From JAWKHR01 sp041394725 (GTDB lineage: Bacteria > Acidobacteriota > Vicinamibacteria > Vicinamibacterales > SCN-69-37): a stretch of DNA of 62,071 nucleotides. Within the stretch, counting starts at the first letter, position 1; the number at the start of each line of letters is the position of its first letter. The DNA lies in NCBI GenBank assembly GCA_041394725.1, contig JAWKHR010000040.1, forward strand, positions 1 to 62,071. The letters run 5' to 3'. A program made the position numbers and the translations under genes. The notes under the pieces were generated by a model. It worked only from the letters and a program-made list of their open reading frames with translations. It did not search any database and was not told the DNA's origin. Below, piece after piece: positions 35,511 to 47,000 of the stretch.

Positions 35511-37462
35511 CCACCGCCGCGGCCGCCCGTCATGCGGGCCTGGTCGCGGCAGGCGTCCGTCACACACAGTGCAAGCAGGCGCGTGGCGTCCGCCTGACTG
35601 AAGCCCCAGCGCCGGCCACCTTCCAGCAGCGCATTCAGGAGCGCCGACTCGATCCGGCGGCGACCTTCGACGGCCCACGGCGCCTGCCCGTCGAGATCAC
35701 CTTCGCGGCCTACCCATTCCGTGTGCCACACCTCGAAACGCGCGAACAACTCCGCCTTCGCCGTCACCGATCCGTACGAGCCGAGGACGCCGGCCGCCTC
35801 CGCGACCGCGCCGTCATCGAGGCCCCTCAGGTGCAGGATGACCATCGACTCCACCCCCGGGTCCCATCGGTGCTGCGCCAGCGCGCGAAACGGGGGCCCC
35901 ATGCATCCCCCCGCACGATCGAACCGGGGATCCAGTCGCGCCATGGCCGCGGCCGGGTCGAAGTCCAGCAGGTACGCCAGCAGTCCGGCCTCGACGCCGC
36001 AGTCGACGCGACCCGACTCCAGAGTCCGTCGAACGACGGGCAGGACGTCCCCCGAGGCGTACCGCGCCAGCAACCAGGCCGACTGCTCCCGCTCGCCGGT
36101 GGAACCGTCCGTCGGCGCGGCCAGAAAGCGTTTCACGAGTGCCCGGTCCAGGTCGGGACGCCGCCCATCCGGGAGCGATGCGAGCACCTCGTAGCTCACG
36201 CCTCTCGTCCCCGTGGCAATCTCTTCCAGGATCAGACGACGGCCCTCGGCCGGCTCGAGCGCGAGAAGGCGCGTGAGCACCACGTCGACCACCCGGCTGC
36301 CGGTGGGATCGGGTGTCGCTCGCGAGGCGTCCTCGTAGAGGCCACGAATCGCGCGGCGCGCCCAGGGCGAATCGAGGGATTCCCAGTGTTGCTCGATCAA
36401 CCGGCGCTGCGCGTCCGGGCGCAACCGCCGGAACGCCGTTTCCGCGATGGCGGGTTCCGCCTGCAACGCCGCCAGGATCATCGGCTCGAGCCTGGCATCG
36501 TGGAGGACGCCCATCAGCGACACGAATCGCTCCGGCGTCGGTGGTTGCCTCACCACCGCCGAGGCCCACTGCGCTCGCATCACGTCGAGGCCCGCGGTCC
36601 ACGCCTCCATTCGCTCGCGCGCCGTGGAACCCGCGGACGGCGCGAGCAGCGCTTCGAGCCGGCTCAGGACGTAGAGATACCTGTCGGGCACCAGGGCCCC
36701 GGAGGCCACCTGGTCCCGCATCCGGTTCACGACGAACTCGCGATCGGGCGCGGCGATCAGGCCGGCCACCACCTCGAAGCCGAGTCCGGTGTCGGAGAGA
36801 TCGGCGAAATGGTCCAGCAGCGCCTGCGCCGCCGCGGGGGTACCGAGGTATCGGAGGATGGCGGCGCCAGTCAGGCGCTCCGCCTCCGTGCCGGCCGCGA
36901 GGAGACGGAGGGCGCGCGAGACCTCCCCGGCCGCCCAGTCCGTGGATGCCGGGACGATCTCCAGCATCAGCGGCGCTGCCACCAGCATCTGCGAGGGAAA
37001 GCCACGGGTGTACCGGTGCAGTCGTGACGAGCTGACGGTCAGGATGTATCGGCCCGGACGGCGGAAGCGAATCCAGTCGTTGAGGGTGGCGCGGATGACC
37101 AGGGGACTGCCATCCAGTGGATGGAAGCCGCCGAGTCCGCCTCCCAGCACACCACCGCCGTCGAAGTAGTCGGACAGCGGGTCATCAGTCCCGTCGGCTG
37201 GCTCGACCGAGTAGCGCTCGATCGTGAGACGGCCGGACCGGTCGTAGCTCCGGGCGTCGAAGTAGCTGTCCGGTGGACCGAGGCCGCGAAACTCCAGTTC
37301 CAGCGGGATCCGCTCGCCAACCGCGAACGTCGACCGGCCCTGGCTCGTCCGGACGACGACACTCGCCCTGATCGCCGCGACCGGCTCCTGGTCGGCGGCC
37401 GTCCCTGACGGAACGCTCTGCACGAGCAGTGCCGCGGCCACCCACGCGCGCCAGGCTGGCAT
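35471..37462 (-). CDS. Secreted protein with HEAT-like helical repeats
   Basis: 663 residues from the ATG at 37460-37462, which opens a signal peptide (MPAWRAWVAAALLVQSVPSGTAAD); an ATG 10 codons earlier is possible. Residues about 30-160 form a beta-rich domain (VVVRTSQGRSTFAVGERIPLELEF, FRRPGRYILTVSSSRLHRYT). From residue 170 on there are helical repeats of about 35-40 residues, with Ala/Leu-rich helices typical of HEAT/armadillo scaffolds (RLTGAAILRYLGTPAAAQALLDHF). No catalytic motif is seen. It lies 43 bases after the M1 peptidase on the same strand and may be co-transcribed. Confidence 0.78.
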   Translation of the reverse strand: MPAWRAWVAAALLVQSVPSGTAADQEPVAAIRASVVVRTSQGRSTFAVGERIPLELEFRGLGPPDSYFDARSYDRSGRLTIERYSVEPADGTDDPLSDYFDGGGVLGGGLGGFHPLDGSPLVIRATLNDWIRFRRPGRYILTVSSSRLHRYTRGFPSQMLVAAPLMLEIVPASTDWAAGEVSRALRLLAAGTEAERLTGAAILRYLGTPAAAQALLDHFADLSDTGLGFEVVAGLIAAPDREFVVNRMRDQVASGALVPDRYLYVLSRLEALLAPSAGSTARERMEAWTAGLDVMRAQWASAVVRQPPTPERFVSLMGVLHDARLEPMILAALQAEPAIAETAFRRLRPDAQRRLIEQHWESLDSPWARRAIRGLYEDASRATPDPTGSRVVDVVLTRLLALEPAEGRRLILEEIATGTRGVSYEVLASLPDGRRPDLDRALVKRFLAAPTDGSTGEREQSAWLLARYASGDVLPVVRRTLESGRVDCGVEAGLLAYLLDFDPAAAMARLDPRFDRAGGCMGPPFRALAQHRWDPGVESMVILHLRGLDDGAVAEAAGVLGSYGSVTAKAELFARFEVWHTEWVGREGDLDGQAPWAVEGRRRIESALLNALLEGGRRWGFSQADATRLLALCVTDACRDQARMTGGRGGGHPGSGWTVLGPG

Positions 37463-37505
37463 CCTGAGAGGTTGGACACCGGCCCACGGCATCCGGCCCA
37501 GGCGG

Positions 37506-39572
37506 CTACCGGCAGCGCGGCTCGGTGCCCTTCGGCCAGACGTTGTCCGTGCCGTCCCTGTCGGGGAAACGGCACCCCGGGTCGAACGTGACCCGCTCGA
37601 CGGCGCGGCCGCCGAAGTCGAGCACCGCGTCGTAGGTGCGGCTCCCGCCGAACCACACGTCCACCGGCCAGGTGACCACCGCGGTGCGTTCGTCGATCAT
37701 CTTCGCGTTCGGCATCGGCCGGACTGCCGGGCCCGTCGCCGCGAGCGTGACTTCCAGCACCACCGGCGACGGCATCTCGCCGTCCTGCCGCACCGTCACC
37801 GTCGTCGTTCCTCCGGCGGTGACGACGTTCGCGATCGAGGCATCCACCGACTCGGTCGTCCAGAGCCAGTAGTACCAGAACCACTCGAGGTCCTGGCCGA
37901 GCGCGCGGTCCATGAAGAAGATGTAATCCCACGGCGACGGGTGCTTGAAGCTCCACGTCTTCGTGTACTCGCTCATCGCGCGCTGCACGGCCTCGTCGCC
38001 GACGATGCCGCCGAGCATGGAGAGCATGAGCGGCGTCTTCGAGTAGGTCTGGAAGCTGTACATCGGCCCGGCGTAGTTGGCCGACCACATCATCGGCGCC
38101 TCGGCCTCGTCGCCGCTCGTCCGGCCATACCGGAAGCCGGGCCCGTCGAGGTTCGCCGGCTGTCCCCGTTCGTCGGCGCCGGAGAGGATGTTCATGTACT
38201 GGTTGAAGCCCTCGTCCATCCAGCCGTACCAGGTCTCATCGGTGCCCACCATCATCGGCCACCACTGATGTCCCGTCTCGTGATCCGCGGCGCCCTGGTT
38301 CGAGTTGATGACCATGGGGTATTCCATGCCGGAATCGGGGCCATCCTGGAGCGTCAGCTGTGGAAACGGATACGGCGCCCAGAGCTTCGAATAGAACTCG
38401 AGCGCGTGACGCGCGACGGGGCCGGCGTTGGCGTACTGGCCGGCACGCTCGGGCAGGAAGACCATGTGAATCGGCACCGGCCCCTTGCCCGGGATCGTCG
38501 CCCGCGTCGCCTGCCAGACGAAGTTCTGCGCGGTCGCCCAGGCGAAGTCGTTCACGCGATCCGCGACGAAGTGCCACGTGAGCGACTCGCCCGGCGCCGT
38601 CTTCCGGCCGGGCCCAACCTCGTCGGCCGACGCGATGGTGATCACCTGGTCCGACTCGAGGACGTGCGACAGGCGCTCGCGCTCGGCGGCGGTCAGCACC
38701 TCCTGCGGGTTCTGCAGCACGCCCGTGCCGCTCACGACCCAGCCACCGGGCACCGTGATGCGGACGTCGAACCGGCCGAAGTTGTTGTAGAACTCCGCCG
38801 GGCCGAGGTACGGGTTCGTGTCCCAGCCGCGCAGGTCGTCGTACTTCGCCACGCGCGGATACCACTGGGTGGGCTGATAGAGCGTGTGGTCCCACCGCTG
38901 CGTCATCCGGTGGCCGCGCCCGCCCTCGCCACCCGGCAGCTTCGTGTGCCAGGCGATCTCGAGCGTCCCGGTGGACTTCGTGGCGATCGGCGATCCCAGC
39001 GTGAGTCGCGCCGACGTCTGATCGAGACCGAAGACCGACGCCTGTGCCGGCGCGGCTCCGCGTCCCCGGCCGCCGCCGCGCCCGGCGCGCCCGCCGCCGC
39101 GGCGTCCGGCCGCCGGCGCCGCCAGGTCGACGGCCTCGCCGTTCACGCTGATGGACGTGACCACCATGCCGTCGGTGTTCTCGGCCGGCACCGACGAGCC
39201 ACGCGGGACCAGGCCGCGGAAGATGTTGTGGTCCAGCCGCAGCACGATCTGGCGCAGCTCGTCCGGGCTGTTGTTGTGCAGCACGATGCGTTCGGTCCCG
39301 GTGATCGTGTCGGTCGCCGGGTCGAGACGCGCCTCGATCGTGTAGTCCGCCTCGAGCTGCCAGTAGTTCGGCCCCGGCCGCCCCGTGCGGTCGCGCGTGC
39401 CCGCCTCGAACGCCTGGCGGATGGCGTTGGTCATCGGCACGCTGCGGCGGATGGCCCGCACGGCACTCGGCGCCAGGCCCGACTGGCGCCCCGACTGGGC
39501 CGACACACCCGTCAACGGCACGAGGAGGGTGGTCGCGGCGGTGAGCACGATGATGAGGACGCGTCTGGACAT
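37506..39572 (-). CDS. M1-family (gluzincin) metallopeptidase
   Basis: 688 residues from the ATG at 39570-39572, with a signal peptide ending near VSAQ. The catalytic zinc motif HETGH is at residues 431-435 and the third ligand Glu454 follows in WYGWMDEGFNQYM, the HExxH-18-E spacing of M1 aminopeptidases. SGMEYPM (residues 414-420) takes the place of the GAMEN exopeptidase motif. The N-terminal 300 residues are the saddle-like beta domain, with an Arg/Gly-rich insertion at 155-175. It is probably a periplasmic or secreted peptidase acting on imported peptides. The gene lies upstream of a HEAT-like secreted protein. Confidence 0.92.
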   Translation of the reverse strand: MSRRVLIIVLTAATTLLVPLTGVSAQSGRQSGLAPSAVRAIRRSVPMTNAIRQAFEAGTRDRTGRPGPNYWQLEADYTIEARLDPATDTITGTERIVLHNNSPDELRQIVLRLDHNIFRGLVPRGSSVPAENTDGMVVTSISVNGEAVDLAAPAAGRRGGGRAGRGGGRGRGAAPAQASVFGLDQTSARLTLGSPIATKSTGTLEIAWHTKLPGGEGGRGHRMTQRWDHTLYQPTQWYPRVAKYDDLRGWDTNPYLGPAEFYNNFGRFDVRITVPGGWVVSGTGVLQNPQEVLTAAERERLSHVLESDQVITIASADEVGPGRKTAPGESLTWHFVADRVNDFAWATAQNFVWQATRATIPGKGPVPIHMVFLPERAGQYANAGPVARHALEFYSKLWAPYPFPQLTLQDGPDSGMEYPMVINSNQGAADHETGHQWWPMMVGTDETWYGWMDEGFNQYMNILSGADERGQPANLDGPGFRYGRTSGDEAEAPMMWSANYAGPMYSFQTYSKTPLMLSMLGGIVGDEAVQRAMSEYTKTWSFKHPSPWDYIFFMDRALGQDLEWFWYYWLWTTESVDASIANVVTAGGTTTVTVRQDGEMPSPVVLEVTLAATGPAVRPMPNAKMIDERTAVVTWPVDVWFGGSRTYDAVLDFGGRAVERVTFDPGCRFPDRDGTDNVWPKGTEPRCR

Positions 39573-39611
39573 GATGGCGGACTCCGTTCGACCCGGCCAT
39601 CCTACGCCCCC

Positions 39612-39648
39612 ACGCCCCGTGGGACAATGACGCCCCCGTGGGAGAATG
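39612..39648 (+). repeat. Duplicated translation start region of the MOSC gene
   Basis: ACGCCCCGTGGGACAATG (39612-39629) is followed directly by a near copy with one extra C and one substitution (39630-39648), each ending in a purine tract and an ATG. The two ATGs are 19 bases apart and in different frames; only the second opens the gene. A third ATG at 39655 is also in frame. Confidence 0.85.
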
Positions 39649-40212
39649 ACGCCGATGAGCATCCACCGCGGCACCGAGGAACTCGAGGCGGGTCTCGCGC
39701 ACGTTCGCGCCGCCCCGCGCGAGGCCAGCACGGTGGCGCTCATCGTTCGCCGGCCGGACGTCGGCGGCCGCGAGGTCATCGACGAGGGCGACCTGGACGT
39801 GACCGACGGACTGGTCGGCGACAACTGGCGCGCGCGCGGACACGCGCGCACTCCGGACGGCGCCGCGCACCCGGACGCGCAGATCACCATCATGGGCGCC
39901 CGCGCCGCCACGCTCGTCGCCATCGAGCCGACGCGCTGGCCGCTGGCGGGCGACCAGTTCATCATCGACCTCGATCTCGCCGTGGACAACCTGCCGCCGG
40001 GGACGCATCTCGCGATCGGCGACGCGATCGTCGAGGTCTCGTCGCTGCCGCACACCGGCTGCGCGAAGTTCATCGCCCGCTTCGGCCTGGACGCGATGAC
40101 GTTCGTCAACTCGCCCGAGGGCCGCGCCCTGAACCTGCGCGGCATCAACGCCCGCGTCGTCCAGGGCGGCCGGGTCCGCCGCGGCGATCCCGTCCGCAAG
40201 CTGCCACGCTGA
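39646..40212 (+). CDS. MOSC-domain protein
   Basis: 188 residues. The MOSC beta-barrel is indicated by LVGDNWRARGHA, AQITIMGARAA, WPLAGDQFIIDLDLAVDNLPPGTHLAIGDAIVEVSSLPHTGCAKFIARFG with the candidate Mo/sulfur-carrying cysteine, and the end LNLRGINARVVQGGRVRRGDPV. MOSC domains handle molybdenum cofactor sulfur or reduce amidoximes in larger enzymes. This is a free-standing form without the N-terminal domain. The start could be 39646 or 39655. Confidence 0.88.
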   Translation: MTPMSIHRGTEELEAGLAHVRAAPREASTVALIVRRPDVGGREVIDEGDLDVTDGLVGDNWRARGHARTPDGAAHPDAQITIMGARAATLVAIEPTRWPLAGDQFIIDLDLAVDNLPPGTHLAIGDAIVEVSSLPHTGCAKFIARFGLDAMTFVNSPEGRALNLRGINARVVQGGRVRRGDPVRKLPR

Positions 40213-40253
40213 TGCGCCGCCTCGCCACGAACGGGCCCACCGGCTGATTCGAC

Positions 40254-41093
40254 GTGCGCATCTTCCCCTACTGGGCCCGCGCCACCGACACGGTCGGCCT
40301 TCCCGATGGACGCCGGGCCTCGCTCACCGCCTTCGGCTGGTCGGCCGAGAGCATCGAGGACGCCCGCCGGGTGGCGCGCGATCGACTGGCGGCGCAGGCC
40401 GACCGCCTGCGACGGGGCGACCCCTTCCCCGACGCCTACGCCTACGGCAGCCGCCCCCTGCGCGAGGACGTGGAGGACGATGACCCGACCGGCGACGGCC
40501 AGGGGCGCGTCGTCGTCACGCGCAACGCGCACGGCAGCCTGGTGCTGAACGCACCGCGGACGATGTTCCTCGACGTGGACCTGCCGCCGCCGTCGGCCGG
40601 CGGGCTCCTGCGCGGCCTGTTCGGCCGCCGGTCGGATCCCGAGGCCGAGCGGCTCGCCGCGCTGCGCGCGGCGCTCGGCGCGACGGGGCGCACGTGCCGA
40701 ATCTACCGGACGGCCGCCGGCTTCCGCGCCCTGGCCGTCGATCGCGAATGTGCACCGGAGGCCGACGAGACGCAGGCCCTCATGGCGGCCGCGGGCGTCG
40801 ATCCGGCCTACGCGCGCCTCTGCCGCGTGCAGCAGAGCTTCCGCGCGCGGCTCACCCCCAAGGCCTGGCGCGTGGGCGTGAAGACGAAGCCACCGGCCTT
40901 CCCGCGCGAGACCGCGGAGCAGGACGTCGAGCTCACGCGCTGGATCCAGGCGTACGACCAGGCCTGCGCCGGACACGCGACGTGCCGGTACCTCGAGACC
41001 GTCGGGACCGGCGCGACCTGCTCCGAGGTCGCGCCGGTCCTCGCGCTCCACGACGAGCGGACCCGGTCCCTGGAGGCCTTGCCGCTCGCGTGA
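40254..41093 (+). CDS. Protein of unknown function
   Basis: 279 residues from a GTG at 40254. No signal peptide or TM helix. The N-terminus (RIFPYWARATDTVGLPDGRRASLTAFGWSAESIEDARRVARDRL) and the middle (RVVVTRNAHGSLVLNAPRTMFLDVDLPPP) look like an ordered enzyme or binding domain. Six or so cysteines are scattered in the second half (RLCRVQQSF, YDQACAGHATCRYLETVGTG). I recognise no family. It may be co-transcribed with the MOSC gene 41 bases upstream. It is convergent with the giant autotransporter, whose stop is only 4 bases away. Confidence 0.72.
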   Translation: MRIFPYWARATDTVGLPDGRRASLTAFGWSAESIEDARRVARDRLAAQADRLRRGDPFPDAYAYGSRPLREDVEDDDPTGDGQGRVVVTRNAHGSLVLNAPRTMFLDVDLPPPSAGGLLRGLFGRRSDPEAERLAALRAALGATGRTCRIYRTAAGFRALAVDRECAPEADETQALMAAAGVDPAYARLCRVQQSFRARLTPKAWRVGVKTKPPAFPRETAEQDVELTRWIQAYDQACAGHATCRYLETVGTGATCSEVAPVLALHDERTRSLEALPLA

Positions 41094-41097
41094 TCCC

Positions 41098-44000
41098 CTA
41101 CCATCGCCGGCCGATGCCGAGGCTGCCGATGACGCCGTGCGCGGCCCCCCCGGCGTCGAACGTCACGTCGGCGAACAACCGCAGGCCGCCGCGCCAGTCG
41201 CCGTAGACGCTGAGCCCGAACACCGCCCCGTCACGCGAGACCGACGCCGGCGCCGTGCGGAACCCGTCCGTCACGTCGTCGCCGGTGAAGCGCACCGCCA
41301 GGTCCGGCCGCGCCGTGAACTCGTGCAGCCAGGCCGCGCGCCCCTCGACGATCAGCCGGCTGCCGCCCGCGAACGTCGTCGTCCGTTCGGCGCGCACGCC
41401 GGCGGTCGAGCGCGTCGAGTCGATCCGGCGATCGACGAGCGCCAGGTCGAGTACGCCCGCGCCGGCCTCCGTGATCCCGTCGAAGGACTGGCGCAGAACT
41501 TCCACGCCGGTGACGCCCTCGAACGAGAGGCCGGCGACCGCCGGCAGCCGCAGGCCGTACTCGAGGCGCCCGTTGACGGTGCGCCCGCGATACGCGGAAC
41601 GCGCCGACGCGATCGCCACGCCGTCGGTCACCTCGCGACGCGTCTCGTAGTCCTGGCGACCGGCGCCGAACGCGACGTCGAGCCGCGAACGTCCGGCGGC
41701 GACGCGCGCGTAGGCACTGCCCATCCACGCCGTGGCGCGCGTATCGCCCATCCCGCCATCCTCGATCACGTGCGGCGTCATCCGGCCGCCGCTCACGCCG
41801 GCGGTGAGGCGCCGGCCGAGGTGACCGTCCACACCCAGCACGAGGCCGGACGTCGGCACCCGCGCCGCGGGCCCCGACGCGCCGCCCGCGAGCCGCGTGC
41901 GGCCGCCGATGCCGCGCGCCCAGACACCCGGTCCCGCTTCCACCGCCGACCAGGCCGGGCCGACGAACGCCGACGCCGCGCCGCCGGTGAGCGACCGGCG
42001 ATCGAACGCGAGGGCCGGACGGGGACGCCCCGACGACGAGGACGCCGACGCGGGTGCGCCGGACAGCGGCTGACCGAGGCGCGAGAAGCTGATGTCCAGG
42101 AACTGCCGCGCCGCCTCGATCGACGACGTCGCGACGTGCTGATACTGCAGGCCGGACATCGACTGCAGCGCGTGCGCCGCGTCGGCGTCGGACAGCCCGT
42201 AGACGTGGTTGATGACCTCGGCCATCGGCCCGTCGGCCGTCGGGACGAGGGCCGACAGCGCGTCGCCGGCCGCCGCCGCACCGCCGGGCAGCTCGGGCAG
42301 GTCGAACGTGATGTCCGTCCGGCGCAGGGTCAGCACCAGCAGGTTCGTGCCGTACTCGAGGGACGGCGCGAGGAACGACGCATTCGACGTCACCGCGCCG
42401 AACGTACCGGACACGTAGCCGGCGCCGATGACCTGGTACTGCGTGATGGGCGCGTAGTCCTCGCCCTCGCCCGCTTCCACCTGCATCGTGCCGCCCAGGG
42501 TCACCGTGCCGCTCGCGACCGCCGCGTCGCTCGTGCCGTCCGCGCTCGTCTCGACGACGAACCGCGAGCCGGACTCGAACGTGAGGTCGCCCATCACGCG
42601 GAGCGTCCCGATCGACGCCCCCGGCGCGAGCGCGGCGCCGCTCCGTACGGTCGTCGTCCCGACGAAGCCGGTCCCGCCGAGCCGCGCGCCGCGCTGCACG
42701 TCGATCAGGCCCCCGAGCGATCCGTCCACCAGGAGCGCGCCATCGGCCACGCGCGTCCGACCTCCGAACTGGCCGCTGATCCCGCTCAGGGTGAAGCGGC
42801 CGCCTCCCTGGAACGTCAGCGCGCCCGTGCCGAAGAGATTGCCGCCGAACTCACCCGCGTCGGCCTGATCGAACATCAGCGCCGAATCGACCTGGACGTC
42901 GCCCTGCACGCTGCGCGTGGATCCGCGGAGCGTGCCGCCGGCCACGAGCGTCCCGCCGGAATAGGTGTTCGGGCCGCCGAGCGTCAGCTCGCCCGCCCCC
43001 GTCTTCACAAGCGTTCCGGTTCCGCTCATGACGCCCGCGTAGCGTCCGGCAGCCGCCTGGTCGAAGGCCACGACGGCGTCGTTGCGGATGGCGCCCTGCA
43101 GGCTCGTGCCGTCGCCGACGACCGCGCCGGCGGTCACCGTCGTCCCCCCGCTGTAGGCGTTGGCGCCGGTGAGGAACAGCGTGCCGGTGCCGCTCTTGAT
43201 CAGCGCACCCCCGCCGGTCTCGATCGGCGCGGCGATCAGGGTCTGGCCGCTTCCATCGATCGTGAGCGTGCGGTCCGTCCCCGAGATCGCCGACCCGCTC
43301 ACCTGGAGCACGCCTCCGTCGTTGGTCCACGTCTGGTCGGCGCCGAGGGTGATCGCGGCGCCGACGATGCCACCCGCCGCCCCGGCCTGCACGGAGATCC
43401 CGCCCGCGCCGAGCGTCAGGACCCCGCCGGGCGCGACCGCGCCGCCCGCGTCCGCGAACGTCAGGCCGGCGATGGCGAAGTCGGCTCCGAGTGCCGACGT
43501 CGCGCCGTTGCCGATCACGACCGACGACGCGGCGCCGGGCGTGCCATACACGTAGTCCGACCCGCCCGCCGTGCGCGTCCAGTTGGACACGCCGCTCACG
43601 AACGGCGAACTCCAGTACGCGTCGGCCGCGCCGCCGAACACGAACGTGCCGGAGGACTCGACCAGACGGAGGTCCATCGCCGTCTCGGTGTTGACCAGCG
43701 TGAACGTGCGCCCGATCGGCACGGCCCCGAACAGGGTGCCCAGACCGAAGGCGCCGTCCACCAGCCCGCCGCCGGTCGCCGTGGCCAGACGCCAGGTCGC
43801 CGGCGCGGTCGCCGCGCCGATCAGGTTCACGTCGACCTGCCCCCGCGTGCCTGGCAGGACCCGGCCGCTGATGTCGAACGCGTCGGCCTGGCCCGCCGCG
43901 CCGACGTCCATGATCAAGCGCGGGGCGCCGGCGTGCGCGAGGTCACCGATCAGCGCCGTCCGCCCGAACCTGCCGGCGCCCGCGATCGAGAGCGTGCCCG

Positions 44001-47000
44001 CATTGAAGAACGTGTTGCCGGCGCCGAGCGCGATGGTCTCGCCGCTGTCGAACCAGCCCCCGGCCAGGTTGCTGAGCGAGTTCTGCCCGCCGCCGAGGTC
44101 CACGCTGCCGATGAGCCAGCCGAGGTTGGCGATTCGGTCGTTGCCCGTGGTCCCGCTCACCGCCCGGCCCCTGACCCCGTCCACCGTGCCGACGGTGCCC
44201 GAGTTGTAGAGCGCGTTCGACCCACCCTCGGCGAAGGTCACGCCCGCGACGTCGAAGGTCGCGAACGCGTTCGGATCGCGATGCCCGCCGAGCACGGTCG
44301 CGCCGGTCACGTTGACCGTCAGGAACCCGTCCCAGTCTCCTCCGTGGCCGTTGACCACGATGCCGGCGGCGTTGGTGCCGATGGCGAACACGTCGCCCGT
44401 GATGTTCACGGTCACGATGCCGGCGTCGCCGAGGCCGCCGGCACTCTGCGCCACGATGCCGTGCGCGTTGTCGCCCGTCGTCATGATCGTGCCCGAGTGC
44501 GTCACGGTCACGTTGCCGGCCGAACCCGCGCCGCCGACGCTGCCCATGAAGAACTCGCTGCCGGTCAGATCGGCCAGCAGGCCGACGCGGCCGACCTGGC
44601 CGCCGCCTCCGCCGGCGCTCTGGGCGTAGATGCCGAATGCCCCGTGGTTCTCGGTGAGGATGGTGCCGGAGTTCGTGACGACCACGTCGCCGCCATCGCC
44701 GCCGGACCCGCCCTCGCGGGCGAAGTCGAGTCCGAGGCCGGCGTTGAACGCCGGGCCGAGCGACGTCGGGTTCTCGAGCCGCTTGATCGCGCCCGCCGCA
44801 CCACCGCCGCCGCCGACGCTCTGGGCGAAGATGCCGTAGGCCGCACGGCCCGACGTGTGCAGCGCGGCCGAATTCTCGACGCGCACCAGGGCGCCGTCGC
44901 CCGCCGCGCCGCCCGCGCCGCCGATCGCGATCTTGCCCGTGAAGCCGGCCTCCGCGCCGCCACCGGCGCCGCTCGACTTCGCGTAGGCCTCCGCGATGCC
45001 TCCGCCGCCGCCCACGCTCTGGGCCAGGATCGCGTCGGCCTGCGCGCCGAACGTCGTGATGGCGCCGCCGTTGATCACCGTCACCGCCTTGCCGTTCCCG
45101 CTCGCGCCCGCGTTTCCGCCCACCGCGAAGGTCCACTCGCGTGCCATGCCTACCGCGCCGACCGTCGGGATCGCCTCGGCCGCGAGCGCGAGATCGATGA
45201 TGCCGATGCCGGTGTCCTTGATCCCGTCGCCGCCGTCGCCGCCACCGCCACCGATGCTCTGCGCCAGGATGCCGCGCGACTGCGTGCCGAACGTCGTGAT
45301 CGCGCCCACGTTGGTCACGGTCGCGTCGTCGGCGTCGTTCGCCATCCCGCCGGTACCCCCGACCGAGATCTGCGCCTTCCAGTTCTTGTCCGCGGGCCAG
45401 AAGGGCACCTTGCCTCCCCCGCCGATGAGGTTCACGGACCTGGCACTGCCGCCGGACCCACCGCCCCCGCCGATGCTCTGTGAACGGATGCCGTCGGCCC
45501 GGTCGCCGAACGTCACCAGGGCCCCCGCGTTGACCACGTCGGACCGCCCGCCCGTGTTGCCCTCGCCCCCGGACCCGCCGATCGAGAGGCTTCCGTTCAC
45601 CGTGCGCCCGCGCGTCGCGCCGTTGGCCGCGAGCGACGTGGTGAACGCCGCGCCGCCCGTCCCGCCCCCGCCGCCCACGCTCTGCGCGTAGATCGCATGC
45701 GAGTCGTCGTCGCGGGTGATGATGGCGCCGCCGTTGGTCACGAGGACGTCACCCGCGACGTTGCCCTTGCCTCCGAACCCGCCGAGCGCGCCGGAGATCG
45801 TGTAGGTGCCCGTGTCCGCCGGGCCGCCGAGGCCGGTTCCCATGGCGACGCTCAGGCCGCCGTTGCCGCCCCCGCCGCCGACGCTCTGCGCCTGGATGCC
45901 GTACGCCGGCGACTTCGAATAGAGGCGATCGATCAGGTTCCCGATCGTGTCGCCGTAGAGCGCGATCGGCAGCGGTCCGCCGAAGGCCTCGACGGCGCCG
46001 AGCAGCGCCGCCTGCACCTGGGCCTCGCTGACGTCCTGGCGCACGTCGATCGTGCCGGTGTTCGTCACGGTCACGTTTCCGCCCGCGCTGCCGTCGCCGC
46101 CGAAGCCGCCGACCGAGAAGCCGCCGGACCGCGCGAAGGTCGTGGCCAGCGCGGCCGACACCGCGAGCCCGCCGTCGCCTCCGCCGCCACCGAGGCTCTC
46201 CGCCCGGATGCCGCTGGCGCTCCCGCCCAGCACCGTGACGTCGGCGCTGTTGGTCACGGTGACGACGCCGGCCCCACCGCCGGCACCGCCGGCGCCTCCG
46301 ACGGCGACCGAGAGGTTCGTCGCGCCGGGCCCGGTGCCAATCGCCCCGCTGACCGCGAATCCGCCCTCACCGCCGCCCCCGCCGACGCTCTGCGCGAGAA
46401 TGCCGTTCGACCGCGGAGCGCCCGTGACGATGCGGCCGTCGTTGACGATGGTCACCGTCCCGCCCGTGCCGGCCGTGTCTGCGCCCGCGCCGCCAATCGC
46501 CACCGACGCGTTCCCGCTCTTGGGCGCCGCGCCGAACGACAACGCCAGGCTGCCGCCGCCGTCGCCGCCCCCGCCGCCCACACTCTGTGCGTAGAGACCG
46601 CTGGCCGCGGCGCCGGCGGTCGTCACCGCGCCGGCGTTGACCAGCGTCACCGCGCGGCCATCGCCGGCGACGCCGCCCGTGCCGCCGACGGCCACGCTGG
46701 CGTCCACGGTCGCGCCGGCGCCGATGCTGAGCGCGCCGCTGAAACCGCCGGCCCCGCCCCCGCCGCCGATGCTCTGCACGAACAGACCGTGCGCGTCGGC
46801 GCCGGCCGTCGACACCGCGGCCGTGTTGTTCACATGCACCGCCTCCGCGCTGCCGCCGGCACCGCCGCGTCCGCCTACGGCTCCCGTCAGCGCGGCCGTG
46901 CCGAACGCGATGGTGCCCGCCACGCCGAAGCCGCCCTGCCCGCCGCCGCCGCCCAGGCTCTGGGCCAGCAGACCGTAGGCCTGATTCCCGGACGTCGTGA

